Shown piece after piece: positions 55,901-62,693 of a DNA stretch of 64,000 nucleotides. The notes under the pieces were generated by a model. The model did no database searches. It was given only the letters and a program-made list of their open reading frames with translations, and had not been told where the DNA came from. The translations under genes were made by a program, and so were the position numbers. Position 1 is the stretch's first letter. Every line of letters starts with the position of its first letter. Origin of the DNA: Apostichopus japonicus (Eukaryota > Echinodermata > Holothuroidea > Aspidochirotida > Stichopodidae); contig NC_092571.1 in assembly GCF_037975245.1 (NCBI RefSeq), forward strand, positions 10,241,917 through 10,305,916. The letters run 5' to 3'.

Positions 55901-58900
55901 CTGTTACCATCTCTCAGGCCCCCCTCCCCCCTGTCTCTGAAATGAAAGATATAATTTTGTTCACCCCATAGATATAATTTAGAGAACTTTTTGACAGTAA
56001 TTATTTCCTCAAAATACTTCTTGATCTTACCGTCTTTCATATCCAACACACCATCTTCTGGTATAACCACAGTCTGGTCTCCAGATCTTCACAGTCTTGA
56101 TGTAGGATCGTACACAAGGTTGTCTTGTTGCCACCATTTGTTCCTCCTGATAAGGGCAAGTGTTTGGCCTGCATGGAAATAGTAGAAATATTGACATTTC
56201 ATTGATGCAGTTATAAATGCAAATTTGGGTGTAATGTTTAATCACCATGGGAGAGGTGACCGTAGCAACCCCGGGAAATGCAATTGCCTCCTACCTAGAA
56301 TTTGAATCTATCATAAGATTTAAGTTATTATAAAATGGATACTAATTAAGTTAATTCATAACACTACATTGGTAGGGCCAGATCACATAAATCCCACTTT
56401 GACAGTTAACTTGACGCTTCTAAATATAGGGACCCCCATGAAGAATATAAACAATTTTTAACTTAAATTTTGCACTTCTCTTTAGTGATAGCTCCTGCAA
56501 TACTACACGAATCATACATACATTGGCAATGTTGTTCCATACAAATAAATTGGTCCAGTACAATTCATATCCTTTTTTTACCCATCACATCACCTGCCCT
56601 TGCAACTATTAACTATGGTGCAGTAAGCCAATCATGTGATCCACATCAATTAGGTGCCCCATAATGTCATGGTCAGTATAAAGAGCATTTGTTGATATTA
56701 AAAGATAAGAATTACAAATTTCAGGTTGAATAGCAAACAGAGTGCAACAAAGTAATGAAGAAAATCAGTAAATTGTAATTGCTTGTCTCAAACACAACTT
56801 TCCAGAAAGTTCAAGGCCATAGGACTTGGTCCTAAGAGGAAGAACATGAAAACTGTGTGCAACGTGATCCCAAAGCAATCAAAGTTCACATTTAAGCATA
56901 TCACTGCTTGTTTCCTAAAGATGGCTGCAGGTATTCACTTACCTGTATACATGTGATGCATTAGGGATGATAAACAAACATAAGCGCACTCACAAGTTTG
57001 TTAATTGACTGTGGTATCGCACCATCATCAATGTAATTCATACATATTCACTTTCTCATTTACATAAATATCAAACAATCACTAGTCACATTTTCTTGAT
57101 CATCATGTCAATATTCTGAGACATTCAAAGAACTAAAATTTGCGTTAAGCACAACGTGTGAAGAATGTTAACAGTTCCAGTTAGGCCAAGGCAATCACAC
57201 TGAGTAAATGTGCAGGCACCAACCGAGTTCAACAAAAATTAATGAAGCAAATCAGTGAATTGCTTTGCCTGTCTCAAACACAACTTTCCAGGAAGTTCAG
57301 GGCCAGGCAGGAAGTGTAAGTACTACTTTTCAAGTTTTCATGGGACTTGGGGTCCTAAGAGGTAGAATATGAAAACTGTATGCAGCGTGAAAACGCAATC
57401 AAAGTTCAAATTTAAGCATATATCACTGCCTGTTTCCTGAACATGGCTGGTATTCACTTACCTGTACACATGTATGTTAATGATGCATATGGGGTATAAA
57501 GCACGAGTATGAACTGAACTTTGGAACTGACTTCATTGCCTGGACGCCAGGTATTTATATATATATTTTTTTACATTAAAGGATATAAACCTTGTTAATG
57601 TAAAGCACATCTCCCGAGGTCCTGGATATTTCTCCTGAGGCCCAAGGTATGTTTTATTGAAGACCTATAGAGCCCCTTCACAGAAGTTACTAAACTGAAC
57701 TCAATTGACCAATTTGCTCACCAAAGGAAAATCACAGCATTGGAGAATTCACAGATTAATTGTAGCTTCAAGTTTGGAGTTAGGTTTTCAGACTATGATG
57801 CATGTTGACCTAATGTGACCTCTACCAATTTCAATAGGATTCTTGCACTCACCAAGCTGGGTCTACATACTATAGTTCAAGAAAGACGTACTTCTTGTGT
57901 TATCGTGTTTTACAAGATTTTCAGACTTTCACCTAATTGTTGACCGCAAATGTTCCGACCTCGATTGAGCACATTATAGTTAGCGTTTTGGGAAACAATG
58001 CGTCGCTTGTATAGGCCTACACGTGTATTTTGTTGAAGTAAAGCCTAAATGATCGCAAGTGTGCAAAAACCTTAGCCTAAGTAATGCTTTACAATGGAAA
58101 CCACTGCGGAGTTACATCATGGCATCAGCAAAACGTTCGTAATTTTCCCTCTTTCCGAGCAACCATGCAGCCGTAATGTCATTCATTCTCAAAATTATGA
58201 CTGCTTCGTTACCAAAACTTATACTTTCGCAATTTAGGAAAAGGAGAGTTATATTCGTATAAAGGCTGCGCAAATTCCAGTACTTCAAAAGATCTGATGT
58301 GACTTCGAAATTGTTCTGAGTTTCCGGCCGTACAACGGGCTTACAAAAAAAAAAACTTGGGCAGACCTTTTCGGAACCACGCCCCTAACATCACAATGAG
58401 TTTTTTGATGATCGCGAGATGGAGTATGCAGAGGCCTCTCGCTTCATGGATCCCACGACGAGTATTTTGAGTCCTCATGAAAACTAAACTAAAAAACTAA
58501 ACCGAAAACACAAATAGCACCCAGAAAAAGCGTTGAGCCATAGTACATTGTACTATCTGTATGTAATCGATGAATACCCACTCCCTACAGAAACCGTAAG
58601 AGACGTGATTCCATATCCTAGTTATAAAGCATGAAACATAAAACAAAAGCATAAAACACAGAATTGCAGAGGAAGATCCACACGACAGTGTCGCAAGGAT
58701 GTGGTCAGCTAGAAATGCCGGGAACGGAATCATAATTACAGGATATAATTAGGCATATGTACCAATACAAACCACTAAGTGATAGCGGTTGTGAAGAAAT
58801 ATAGAAGACACTGAATATTACTAGTTAACGGTCGTGCTAGCCTTATACAATGGTTCATATTATTATTGATGTAGTCTATATACGACAAATAATGAAATAA

Positions 58901-59100
58901 TATAATACTTACATTCCGTCCCCGAGTTCATCATTTTGGTTTTGGAGGCTGACACGGTTGCCCCCATACTGGTACTGCTCAGTGCCGCTATAACGATTGT
59001 AGCTAGAACCGTGTGTGTCCCTCGAAGAGTACTGACCCAAACTGGTTTCGAACTGAATAAGCACCGAACAGATGACCAACAAAAAGAAATGCCCCGACAT
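1830..59100 (-). CDS. MEGF6: MEGF6-like secreted EMI/EGF-repeat protein, 5' part (7 exons, incomplete at the left edge)
   Basis: Seven exons on the minus strand join in a single frame to about 304 residues. In order: signal peptide (about 1-22), a Q/Y/S/G-rich linker (23-62), an EMI domain (about 64-145), a non-calcium EGF (147-180), and three EGF repeats of the calcium-binding/NGGC type (181-221, 222-262, 263-304). Intron phases are 2, 2, 1, 1, 1, 1, so the EGF exons are phase-1 symmetric, as expected for shuffled EGF modules. The architecture and the motif CPPGFQGPRCQY followed by D-x-[DN]-E-C match the MEGF6 family. EGFL7/8 share the EMI-EGF start but have only two EGF repeats. The protein should be secreted or extracellular; EMI domains are cysteine-rich multimerisation/adhesion modules. 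The last exon ends on a donor, so the C-terminal part lies outside the window. The homology is clear; the exact orthology is inferred. Confidence 0.82.
1956..2436 (-). other. Intron between exons 6 and 7
   Basis: A 481-bp GT-AG intron with a C13 run near 2151-2163. Nothing else was recognised. Confidence 0.8.
2437..2559 (-). CDS. MEGF6: Exon 6: calcium-binding EGF repeat 2
   Basis: A 123-nt phase 1-1 exon encoding DIDECRHNNGGC, QRICDNIHGGYSCAC and DDRTCI. The canonical D-x-D-E-C start, six cysteines, and the C-x-N-x4-Y-x-C consensus for Asp/Asn beta-hydroxylation are all intact. The acceptor is CCTCACAG and the donor ATTC|GTAAGT. Confidence 0.88.
2560..4647 (-). other. Intron between exons 5 and 6, mostly minisatellite
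   Basis: A 2.1-kb GT-AG intron, about three quarters of which is the tandem array at 2720-4280. The remaining flanks are ordinary AT-rich DNA. Confidence 0.8.
2720..4280. repeat. Minisatellite of 38-39-bp monomers with a 412-bp higher-order repeat
   Basis: The monomer is close to CTGTCTATAACCACTACCC followed by TTGCTCTCACAAAAAGAAA (38-39 bp, some shortened to about 34). A variant block that begins ACAATAGGACAATGTGCTGA and includes diverged monomers recurs at about 2740 and 3152. The array from 2954 recurs at 3366 and again near 3772, so the higher-order period is 412 then 406 bp. The repeated open frames on both strands here are artefacts of the repeat and not genes. Confidence 0.9.
4648..4770 (-). 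CDS. MEGF6: Exon 5: calcium-binding EGF repeat 1, with a seventh cysteine
   Basis: The exon is 123 nt with phase 1 at both ends. It starts DTNEC (calcium-binding motif), then NGGCQGRCCNTIGSFYCKC and EEGFEL, and ends VTCL. The C-x-N-x4-F-x-C hydroxylation pattern is present. The residue after the third cysteine is an additional cysteine, making seven in the repeat instead of six. The acceptor is TTTTTCAG and the donor TTAG|GTAAGA. Confidence 0.87.
   Translation of the reverse strand: MLMNVYSAMVDAREDAVTPLAASTVNAKRDLNSQQTVLRV
5494..5856. mobile_element. TTAA-type MITE, copy 1 of a three-copy family
   Basis: The left end reads TTAA then AGGGAGTGAAGGCTCGCGCA. Read on the other strand, the right end is TCAAAGGCATTGAAGATTCG followed by CCCCAAA. 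The two ends align as terminal inverted repeats of about 28 bp, with one altered TTAA copy (TTGA at 5853-5856). The interior is shared in the same orientation with 18267-18599 and 40561-40773. It has no coding capacity. TTAA target duplications occur with piggyBac and Kolobok transposases; which one mobilised it cannot be told from the sequence. Confidence 0.75.
7213..7284. repeat. 36-bp tandem duplication
   Basis: Two nearly identical adjacent units begin AACTCCCCCAAACCATGGAC, at 7213 and 7249, differing at very few positions. Confidence 0.85.
12310..12414 (-). CDS. MEGF6: Exon 4: first EGF repeat (laminin/Notch type, not calcium-binding)
   Basis: The acceptor is preceded by a good pyrimidine tract (CTGTTTGTCTTTCAG). 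The two bases CA complete a Pro codon with the C of exon 3. The product runs TCSVGVCFNGGSC, NGGYSQMCRC, PPGFQGPRCQY: six cysteines with EGF spacing, and the G-F-x-G-x-x-C ending. It lacks the D-x-D/N-E-C calcium motif. The donor is TATG|GTAATT, in phase 1. Confidence 0.85.
13160..13190. repeat. Fragment of a dispersed repeat shared with 54182-54213
   Basis: The stretch reads GGTCAGTAAAGGTGACTCCA followed by TAGTTTTCCCC. A close relative, GGTCGGTAAGAGTGACTCTA followed by TAGTTTTCCCT, lies at 54182. The similarity covers about 31 bp with few changes. The parent element is not identified. Confidence 0.6.
14410..14458 (+). repeat. Short dispersed unit, copy 1 (diverged)
   Basis: It reads AGTGCTAAGGTTGTGAGGAG then ATAGGTAAGCAAGGAAACAA and AGTAAAT. 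It is the same unit as at 39072 and 44022, but more diverged and without an evident flanking duplication. Confidence 0.65.
16154..17078. repeat. 34-bp minisatellite, about 27 copies
   Basis: The monomer is close to GCTGATTGATAATCCCTCAT followed by ATTCTTACAGTGAA. Most units are exactly 34 bp. A variant with TTCATACAGTGAAGTTG recurs at about 16211, 16381 and 16619, spaced 5 and 7 monomers apart, showing block amplification. The last units are shortened and degenerate. Confidence 0.92.
18267..18599. mobile_element. TTAA-type MITE, copy 2, with intact TTAA at both ends
   Basis: It starts TTAA-AGGGAGTGAAGACTGCGCA and ends, read on the opposite strand, TTAA-AGGCGTTGAAGACTCGCC. The TTAA at 18267-18270 and 18596-18599 is perfect. 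The interior matches 5494-5856 over most of its length, including the ATCTGACCTAGTTTCGAATG block. This is the best-preserved copy for defining the termini. Confidence 0.82.
21721..21965 (+). mobile_element. tRNA-derived SINE
   Basis: The 5' part is tRNA-like: A box TTAGCTCAGTGGTTAA near 21729 and B box GGTTCGAGTTA at 21773-21783, the internal pol III promoter spacing of a tRNA. It is followed by about 140 bp of non-tRNA body, including CTTGCTGCTTTGATAAGCCA and ATGAGGCTTCTTCGTGAG, and a tail of ATACATACATACATAC repeats. The acceptor stem does not pair properly, so it is not a functional tRNA gene. The body may belong to a deuterostome SINE family; that is not proven here. Confidence 0.78.
28641..28941. 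mobile_element. hAT-like MITE with 8-bp target duplication
   Basis: The ends are CAGGCGCATAGCC and GGCTACGCCCCTG, inverted repeats with one change. The element is flanked by the perfect 8-bp direct repeat AAGCCAAT at 28633-28640 and 28942-28949. The CAG...CTG termini and the 8-bp duplication are the hallmark of hAT transposons. It is 301 bp, non-coding, with G-rich and C-rich subterminal runs just inside the left end. Confidence 0.85.
29577..29779. mobile_element. Small TTAA-type MITE (203 bp)
   Basis: The left end is TTAA then AAGGTTCATATTGCATTT. The right end, read on the other strand, is TTAA then AGGAGCATATTGCATTT. The inverted repeats are about 17 bp with small differences. There is no coding capacity. 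Confidence 0.6.
31600..31960. repeat. 20-bp minisatellite split by an insertion
   Basis: Several units of GTGGATACTGACTGCTAA(GT) lie between about 31613 and 31723, with degenerate units after 31922 (GTGGATACTGACTGTGTCAT). The array is interrupted by the U2-headed element at 31724-31921. Confidence 0.8.
31724..31921 (-). mobile_element. Retroposed element with a U2 snRNA 5' head and poly-A tail
   Basis: On the minus strand the element starts at 31921 with CGCTTCTTGGCCTTTTGGCT then AAGATCATGTGTAGTATCTG and TTC. This 43-nt stretch (31921-31879) is nearly identical to the 5' end of spliceosomal U2 snRNA, including the GTAGTA branch-site recognition segment (31891-31886). From there on it does not resemble U2: no stem IIa sequence and no clear Sm site. 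The body can form hairpins: TTCCC/GGGAA, GTGAT/ATCAC, CAGTCCC/GGGACTG and CCAGG/CCTGG. It ends in A11 (31736-31726). The 9-bp direct repeat AAGTGTGGA at 31715-31723 and 31922-31930 flanks it, although the host minisatellite contains that motif, so the duplication is suggestive. It is either a SINE family built on U2 or a one-off chimeric retropseudogene. Confidence 0.75.
37768..37893 (+). pseudogene. THAP zinc-finger N-terminus, frameshifted
   Basis: The ATG at 37768 opens MPECQAFGCVNRR, then GKRYSLFQM. The C-x4-C start with F/Y-x-L-F after a charged loop is the typical beginning of a C2CH THAP DNA-binding domain. The frame hits a stop at 37858-37860. Shifting by one base restores GIKYPEKIKLSLR, the expected next piece of a THAP domain. 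Only the first half of the domain is present; the C-terminal AVPTIF-type box is not seen. The 3' end abuts the opposite-strand P2X7-like fragment. Confidence 0.6.
37884..38302 (-). pseudogene. P2X7-like C-terminal zinc domain fragment, frameshifted
   Basis: From an ATG at 38302 the minus strand reads MEAFGLESYLFEPEYSEGE, resembling the start of stand-alone P2X7-like zinc-domain proteins common in marine invertebrates. Near 38100 the frame shifts, after which KGRICCYG, then ECLTNRPEFSQIFLQPVHLE and LCFVNFLRYKK follow. A CC pair, then C-[IL]-T-x-x-P-x-F and a C-terminal L-E-x-x-F/Y block, is the pattern of that domain. The usual WC-x-C-G-x-C segment is badly altered. It lies inside the TTAA transposon and is most likely a decayed transposon gene, not a receptor. 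Confidence 0.5.
38974..39161 (+). repeat. Short dispersed unit (copy 2) within a 42/44-bp direct repeat
   Basis: A 42-bp segment starting TACCCCAAAGTTGCATATCA (38974-39015) is repeated at 39118-39161 (44 bp) with two small changes. Between them lie about 102 bp ending in the dispersed unit at 39072-39119: GGTGCTAAGGTTGTGGGGAG, then ACAGGTAAGTGAGGAGCGAA, then GTAAAT. The arrangement looks like an insertion with a long target duplication. Confidence 0.75.
40561..40773. mobile_element. TTAA-type MITE, copy 3, truncated at its right side
   Basis: It begins TTAA-AGGGTGTGAAGACTCGCGC and follows copies 1 and 2 through the block ACACAGCTTGCTACCGTCGG to about 40773, where similarity stops at CAGTGTACAAACGA. 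The right inverted repeat is missing. Confidence 0.7.
42733..42803. other. 71-bp imperfect hairpin
   Basis: Outer arms CTACTAAGTCGCCTAT and ATAGGCAACTTGTAG pair with few mismatches. An inner stem GCAAG/CTTGC (42756-42772) lies between them. No function can be assigned. Confidence 0.5.
44000..44073 (+). repeat. Short dispersed unit (copy 3) flanked by a perfect 16-bp direct repeat
   Basis: AATTTATAAATTCAAT occurs at 44000-44015 and again at 44058-44073. The 42 bp between them is essentially the dispersed unit: AGGTTGTGGGGAGACAGGTA then AGTGGGGAACGAAGTA. This is the cleanest copy and defines the minimal unit at about 40 bp. Confidence 0.8.
50935..51011 (+). mobile_element. 3' end of a retroposon (GCGCT-type tail)
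   Basis: The stretch contains GTAAAGCGCTTTGAGCACCT, then GATTATGCGCTATATATATT, then a TTATTATTATCTTAATTAT tail. This hairpin-forming AAGCGCTTTGAGC...GCGCTATATA 3' end with a TTA/ATT tail is typical of SINE/LINE 3' ends in marine invertebrates. The upstream body was not recognised. A T-run of about two dozen bases precedes it near 50860. Confidence 0.55.
52193..52529. mobile_element. hAT-like MITE, second element
   Basis: The ends are CAGTGGTGGAGC and, at the right, GCTCCGCCACTG as inverted repeats with one difference. Inner arms GGTCAGGGGGGG and CCCCCCTGACTG continue the pairing after a gap. The flanking 8-mers AATAGCAC (52185-52192) and TCTAGCAC (52530-52537) match at six positions, consistent with an aged hAT duplication. 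337 bp, non-coding, ending about 86 bp downstream of the exon 3 donor. Confidence 0.78.
52616..52725 (-). CDS. MEGF6: Exon 3: C-terminal half of the EMI domain
   Basis: The acceptor AATAG|GAG completes the Arg codon begun in exon 2, giving YERR-S-A-Y-Y. It continues with YRLVYERQYVTKYKCCHGW and ends NGEQGCMY. KCCHGW is the EMI C-terminal signature, with the last cysteine in GC. The donor is TATC|GTAAGT, leaving phase 1. The next exon found in frame lies 40 kb downstream on the minus strand. Confidence 0.85.
52726..56030 (-). other. Intron between exons 2 and 3 (3.3 kb)
   Basis: It holds the inverted-repeat fragment at 54110-54190, a G/C homopolymer-rich stretch near 53411-53420, 53944-53954 and 54565-54603, and three degenerate copies of GCAGGCTACTGG-like sequence between 55720 and 55840. 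No exon is seen. Confidence 0.75.
54110..54213. repeat. Small inverted-repeat element fragment
   Basis: TTACCGACTTTGC at 54110 faces GCAAGGTCGGTAA ending at 54190. Inside, GACTTTGCCATCCAC and GACTTTGCAATCCAC form a direct repeat. The right-hand 31 bp (54182-54213) is shared with 13160-13190. Confidence 0.6.
56031..56168 (-). CDS. MEGF6: Exon 2: N-terminal half of the EMI domain
   Basis: The acceptor ...CATGCAG|GCC completes a Met codon with the AT of exon 1. The translation contains NTCPYQEEQ, RQPCVRSYIKTVKIW, CGY and RWCVGYER, which carry the first four conserved EMI cysteines and the typical W-C-x-G-Y/H-E-R block. The donor ACG|GTAAGA leaves phase 2. The phase match with both neighbours and the domain continuity make this exon secure. 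Confidence 0.85.
56169..58912 (-). other. Intron 1 (2.7 kb)
   Basis: It contains the direct duplication 56743-56968 / 57224-57494. The part near exon 1 (57900-58900) has more CpG than the rest but no clear motif. No additional exon is needed: exon 1 and exon 2 phases match. Confidence 0.75.
56743..57494. repeat. Two diverged copies of a 225-270-bp segment in direct orientation
   Basis: Copies at 56743-56968 and 57224-57494 share blocks such as TGTCTCAAACACAACTTTCC, GGTCCTAAGAGG, AATCAAAGTTCA, ATTTAAGCATAT and GGTATTCACTTACCTGTA in the same order. The second copy has an extra insertion of about 30 bp after CAGGAAG. Both end in a sequence that reads as a splice-donor consensus on the minus strand. 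Confidence 0.75.
58913..59100 (-). CDS. MEGF6: Exon 1: start codon, signal peptide and linker
   Basis: The ATG at 59100 is the first in-frame ATG; a longer upstream reading would need a TTG start. It has A at -3 and is followed at once by a classical signal peptide: polar MSGH, a hydrophobic core FFLLVICSVLIQF, and a likely cleavage near SLG-Q. The remaining 40 residues are low-complexity, rich in Q, Y, S, G and N, and contain no cysteine. The exon ends ...GGAAT|GTAAGT in phase 2 (two bases of the next codon). Confidence 0.8.
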
Positions 59101-59330
59101 TTTTACCTTAATGCGAGATATCAGTACAGTAAAACGAAGAAATTGGTCAAAGTATCTCGATTCAGTAATCCAAATATGTCCCAATTGATGAGAATTTTGT
59201 CGAAAGTTGACATTCGTTCGAATAAGGTTACATCCGTCTTCTCTCGGACTCGATCACCAAACAAGGCCTCCGTGAGGTGAGATTCCCAGTGCGGGACGTG
59301 TGTATGATAAATATAAATTAAATTCCGCTA
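59101..59330 (-). promoter_or_regulatory. Probable 5' UTR and core promoter area of the MEGF6-like gene
   Basis: This is the region immediately upstream of the start codon. An AT-rich TTTATATTTATC-like stretch on the minus strand near 59308-59320 could act as a TATA element about 200 bp upstream of the ATG. No transcription start can be fixed from sequence alone. Confidence 0.25.
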
Positions 59331-60362
59331 CTATGTTCACGAAGCACAGAAAGAGTAAAAAAGAACATTACTTTAGGTCCATAATCTAAAATGAAACTGA
59401 GTTTTGAAGAGAACTATAAGGTTTTTTTTATCTTTCCTCGCCAATTCTCAGTTACACGTACCTTCAGCGTTTGCCACCGTCTTTCGAATGTGTGTACAAG
59501 GTAGCGATCAATTGAATGAAGAGCGTAAACAATTGCCTACCAATGAACAACACTGAACTGCATTCAGTGTGGTTCCTTTTAGTGGGAGGAGCTTAACTTT
59601 GGGTAAACTGAAAACTGATAGCTAACGCACTGGTATATTCGTAACATAAACATGACAAGTTTGCGTATACTAGATCGGTTCCTTCCCGTACGTTCGGAAA
59701 TATTTCATCGAAAAGTCTCCGGTATCATCCGAAAAGTAAAGACTAATTCTAGTTCCGGTTGTTGACCAATCGCAAGTGATGAAACTTGGAAGGGGCGGAG
59801 TGTTGAATATGCTTGGCAAATGCTGACACTGTTCGCAAAGGCATTTGAAAGTAACCGGAAATACTCATCTTTCGTTCATGCAATCAACTTTACTTTGGGT
59901 TAAATCTCACTACTTCGCTTATTGAGAAATAGGGGAAACGAGATAGGGAAGAAGGTAGCTACATAAAAACTTAGAATTCATTACAGACTCACACATCACA
60001 GTACTTAGTTTGAAAATAGCGAGATACCAACGTTTATATACCCTGACGATTGACGGATCGGGTAAAGTGGGCATACTGTACAGAGAGAAAATACCAAACA
60101 GCGATTAATGGTAAAATCCCTATAGCATACACATTGTTTCTCTTAAAATGTAAGGCCTTGTGATCAGTAATCTAACATAACTGAACCTTCTATCCTTTAG
60201 AATGAAATGAGAGAGGGAGAGTGTGTGTAATCTTGTACAAAAAATGAGAAAAGGTTTGAAGGAAAGAAGAAAATAGATCAGAAAGATACAAATTAGAGAA
60301 ATGGCATCGTACTCAGCATCTCAAGGAATGTGTGTCAGACGGTGACTTTTTCAGGCTGTTAA
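59331..60362. other. 5' flanking DNA, nothing recognised
   Basis: Somewhat more CpG than the introns. No gene, RNA or repeat is recognised; all open frames are short and lack protein-like features. Confidence 0.5.
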
Positions 60363-60745
60363 TTAAAGTGATAACGTGCGTTTCGACAAGGGAAGTGCAT
60401 AAGATAATTGTTATATGATGTTTTTCCTTATTTTTAAATTTACCACCGGTGTTGTTCATGGATGAAATATGCCATTTGATAACTGCACATGACAGTGATA
60501 GTTGTTAAACCCAATGGAAACGGCTTAAAAACGGTAAAACTTTGAAAGCATGTTTGAAAAAAAAAACTTTTTTGATACTGTCGATCATAAATTCCTTAAT
60601 TTATGAAAAGATGTTGACAAAATTAGCTTGGTGAAACCTTCTCATTTGTCATGGCTCGTCAGATAAGCAGCTTAAATGAAGTTCCTTTTTGGAATATGAA
60701 CAGTTTCATGTAATTCCTATTTCGAAACGCACAGAACCACTTTAA
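60363..60745. mobile_element. TTAA-type MITE (383 bp), separate family
   Basis: The left end is TTAA then AGTGATAACGTGCGTTTCGA. The right end, on the other strand, is TTAA then AGTGGTTCTGTGCGTTTCGA. The inverted repeats run about 26 bp with a few mismatches. TTAA is present at 60363-60366 and 60742-60745. Non-coding. Confidence 0.72.
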
Positions 60746-61047
60746 TTGTCTATAACAGAGGTTGTGGTCAGTAAGTTCTGACTTCACCGTGAATATAAAA
60801 AAATCGCGGATAAAGTGGGGGCGCTACAACGGTTAGTATTCCAAGGATGTACAGCGCAGAAGTCATTTTAAGTTTTAAGATTAAAAATATATGTGCCCGA
60901 TGTGACATCAAAAGCCATACCATGTAATGTCACCAAATTGTAGGGGAATAGTTATTTTCAGTTTCTATAGGTTACTTACGGAAAACATATCAATGTTTGA
61001 CTGTGACTTTCTTACAACTTTCTTAAGGTAACAAGTTCATCTATTCA

Positions 61048-61165
61048 ACATAATAATAATCATAATCATAATATTAATATTAATAATAATAATAATAATA
61101 ACAATAATAATAATAATAATAATAATAATTACAAGCAACTCGTATAGCGCTGTACGCGAAAAATA
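61048..61165 (-). mobile_element. Retroposon 3' tail with an AAT microsatellite
   Basis: On the plus strand about 85 bp of AAT/TAA repeats are followed by TACAAGCAACTCGTATAGCG and CTGTACGCG. Read on the minus strand this is a GCGCTATACGAGT 3' end with an (ATT)n tail, the same architecture as at 50935-51011. The body upstream of it (61166-61550) is AT-rich and was not recognised. Confidence 0.5.
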
Positions 61166-62281
61166 TTTAAAAACAACAAACAGTAATAAGAAACACAAGA
61201 ATAATATCTATTATATAAAAAACATAATAAAAAATACTACATCATAATGCAAATGTACAGTAAGCAAGGAAATATCAAAAATACAATATGAAACAACAAC
61301 AACATCGATGATATCTTAATATGTTGACTGTAATTATGATACAAAATGTTAATATATTTATAGGAAAAGGTAATCCATTTTGTTGGATGTAACTTAATGT
61401 AGAATATTAATTTGAGCAAGTTGCTGACAAATTTGAGTGAGGTTTGTATTTGGGGTGTTTGGGGCTTAGGTTTAAACATGATAGCTATGGTATTCCAAGT
61501 ATGCTGCCACAAATTTGACACACAAGAAGATTATTCTTATAAAGAGATTGAGAATGGATAAAGATGACCTGAAGGTCACATGTATCTTGTCTTTGCCAGT
61601 ATATTATTGCCAATTCAATACAGCATGGCACAATGTCAATGTGTTATGTCCATACAGCTACATTGGCTTATTCACTCCTGCTCTATACGATTAACCAGAA
61701 TAAAATCAAGGGGCTGAGCCACACACACACAAACCCTATGGCGTACAGAACATAAATATATAAGACGTATGTGACGGAGAAAAAACTAAAGAGTAGGCAA
61801 TTCTTCAACATTGTCTCAAAATATATTTCACCATCTTTGATATAATCACCCGCCATTTCCCCAACAATTTCTCAAAGGGTAGGGGTCACCCCTCCCCTTA
61901 CACTACGGACGACCTAACGCCCCCCCCCCCCGCCCACACCCCAACCCCCCGTACAGAATAGGTGGTTGCACCCCTATATACCTGCTACACATCAACATTT
62001 CTACGGTGGAAGAAACTAAGTCCGATCAGAACCCCTTTCACTTGGTTCCTCCAAAAAGGGGACATCCACCCGAAATGGCCTTATTTCGCAATTATATTCT
62101 ACTAAAACCTATTCTCACTCGGTGATTTTAGTTGCTGAACAACCGACGGTACAGCTTGAGTCCTGGTCTGAGTTAACCAACCAGTATCGGACCCAGGCCA
62201 ATTATAACTTTACTTGCCTATATAGGTCTTATAAAATAAGCACTTAAAAATCGATGTTTACTGAAACATTTACCAACCGTG
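61166..62281. other. 5' flanking DNA with C-rich tracts
   Basis: No gene recognised. A strongly C-rich stretch lies at about 61919-61950. The rest is AT-rich. Confidence 0.5.
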
Positions 62282-62686
62282 TATGGCAAGCCATATGGGA
62301 CAAACACTGCATAATATATCCGCTTATTAATTGGAATTTATACGCGTATTAATTGGAATATATACGCGTATATATTATGAGCCAATCATATGGCTTAAAT
62401 ATATCCGCGTATTAATTCGAATATATACACGTATTAATTCGAAAATATACACGTATTAAATAAAATACATATGGAGATTAAATCCAATATATGCACGGAT
62501 TAATTAGAATATACACGAAAAAACAATTCCGCTCTTGCTGTGTACATATACCAACAATAAATGTTTAGGCGGGTTCGCGAGATCGCTTCAAAAAGCGAAA
62601 CTTTACACATGTACAATTAATACGCGTATATATTCGAATTAATACGCGGATATATTATGCAGTGTTTTCCCCACATGGCTTGCCAT
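62282..62686. mobile_element. MITE with long inverted repeats and a palindromic internal array
   Basis: The left end starts TATGGCAAGCCATATGGG, then CACTGCATAATATATCCGC. The right end read on the other strand is TATGGCAAGCCATGTGGG, then CACTGCATAATATATCCGC. The inverted repeats extend about 75 bp. A perfect 7-bp direct repeat AACCGTG flanks it (62275-62281 and 62687-62693). The interior repeats ATTAATTCGAATATATACGCG-like units many times, each built from the palindromes TTCGAA and ACGCGT. Non-coding. The duplication length is close to that of hAT elements, but the ends are not of the usual hAT type. Confidence 0.85.
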
Positions 62687-62693
62687 AACCGTG

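Noticed and set aside
59101-59184. Upstream extension of exon 1 by 28 codons
   Set aside because: It would require a TTG start; the ATG at 59100 is followed directly by a signal peptide.
58936-59280. 114-residue plus-strand frame over exon 1
   Set aside because: Shadow of the signal-peptide exon on the opposite strand.
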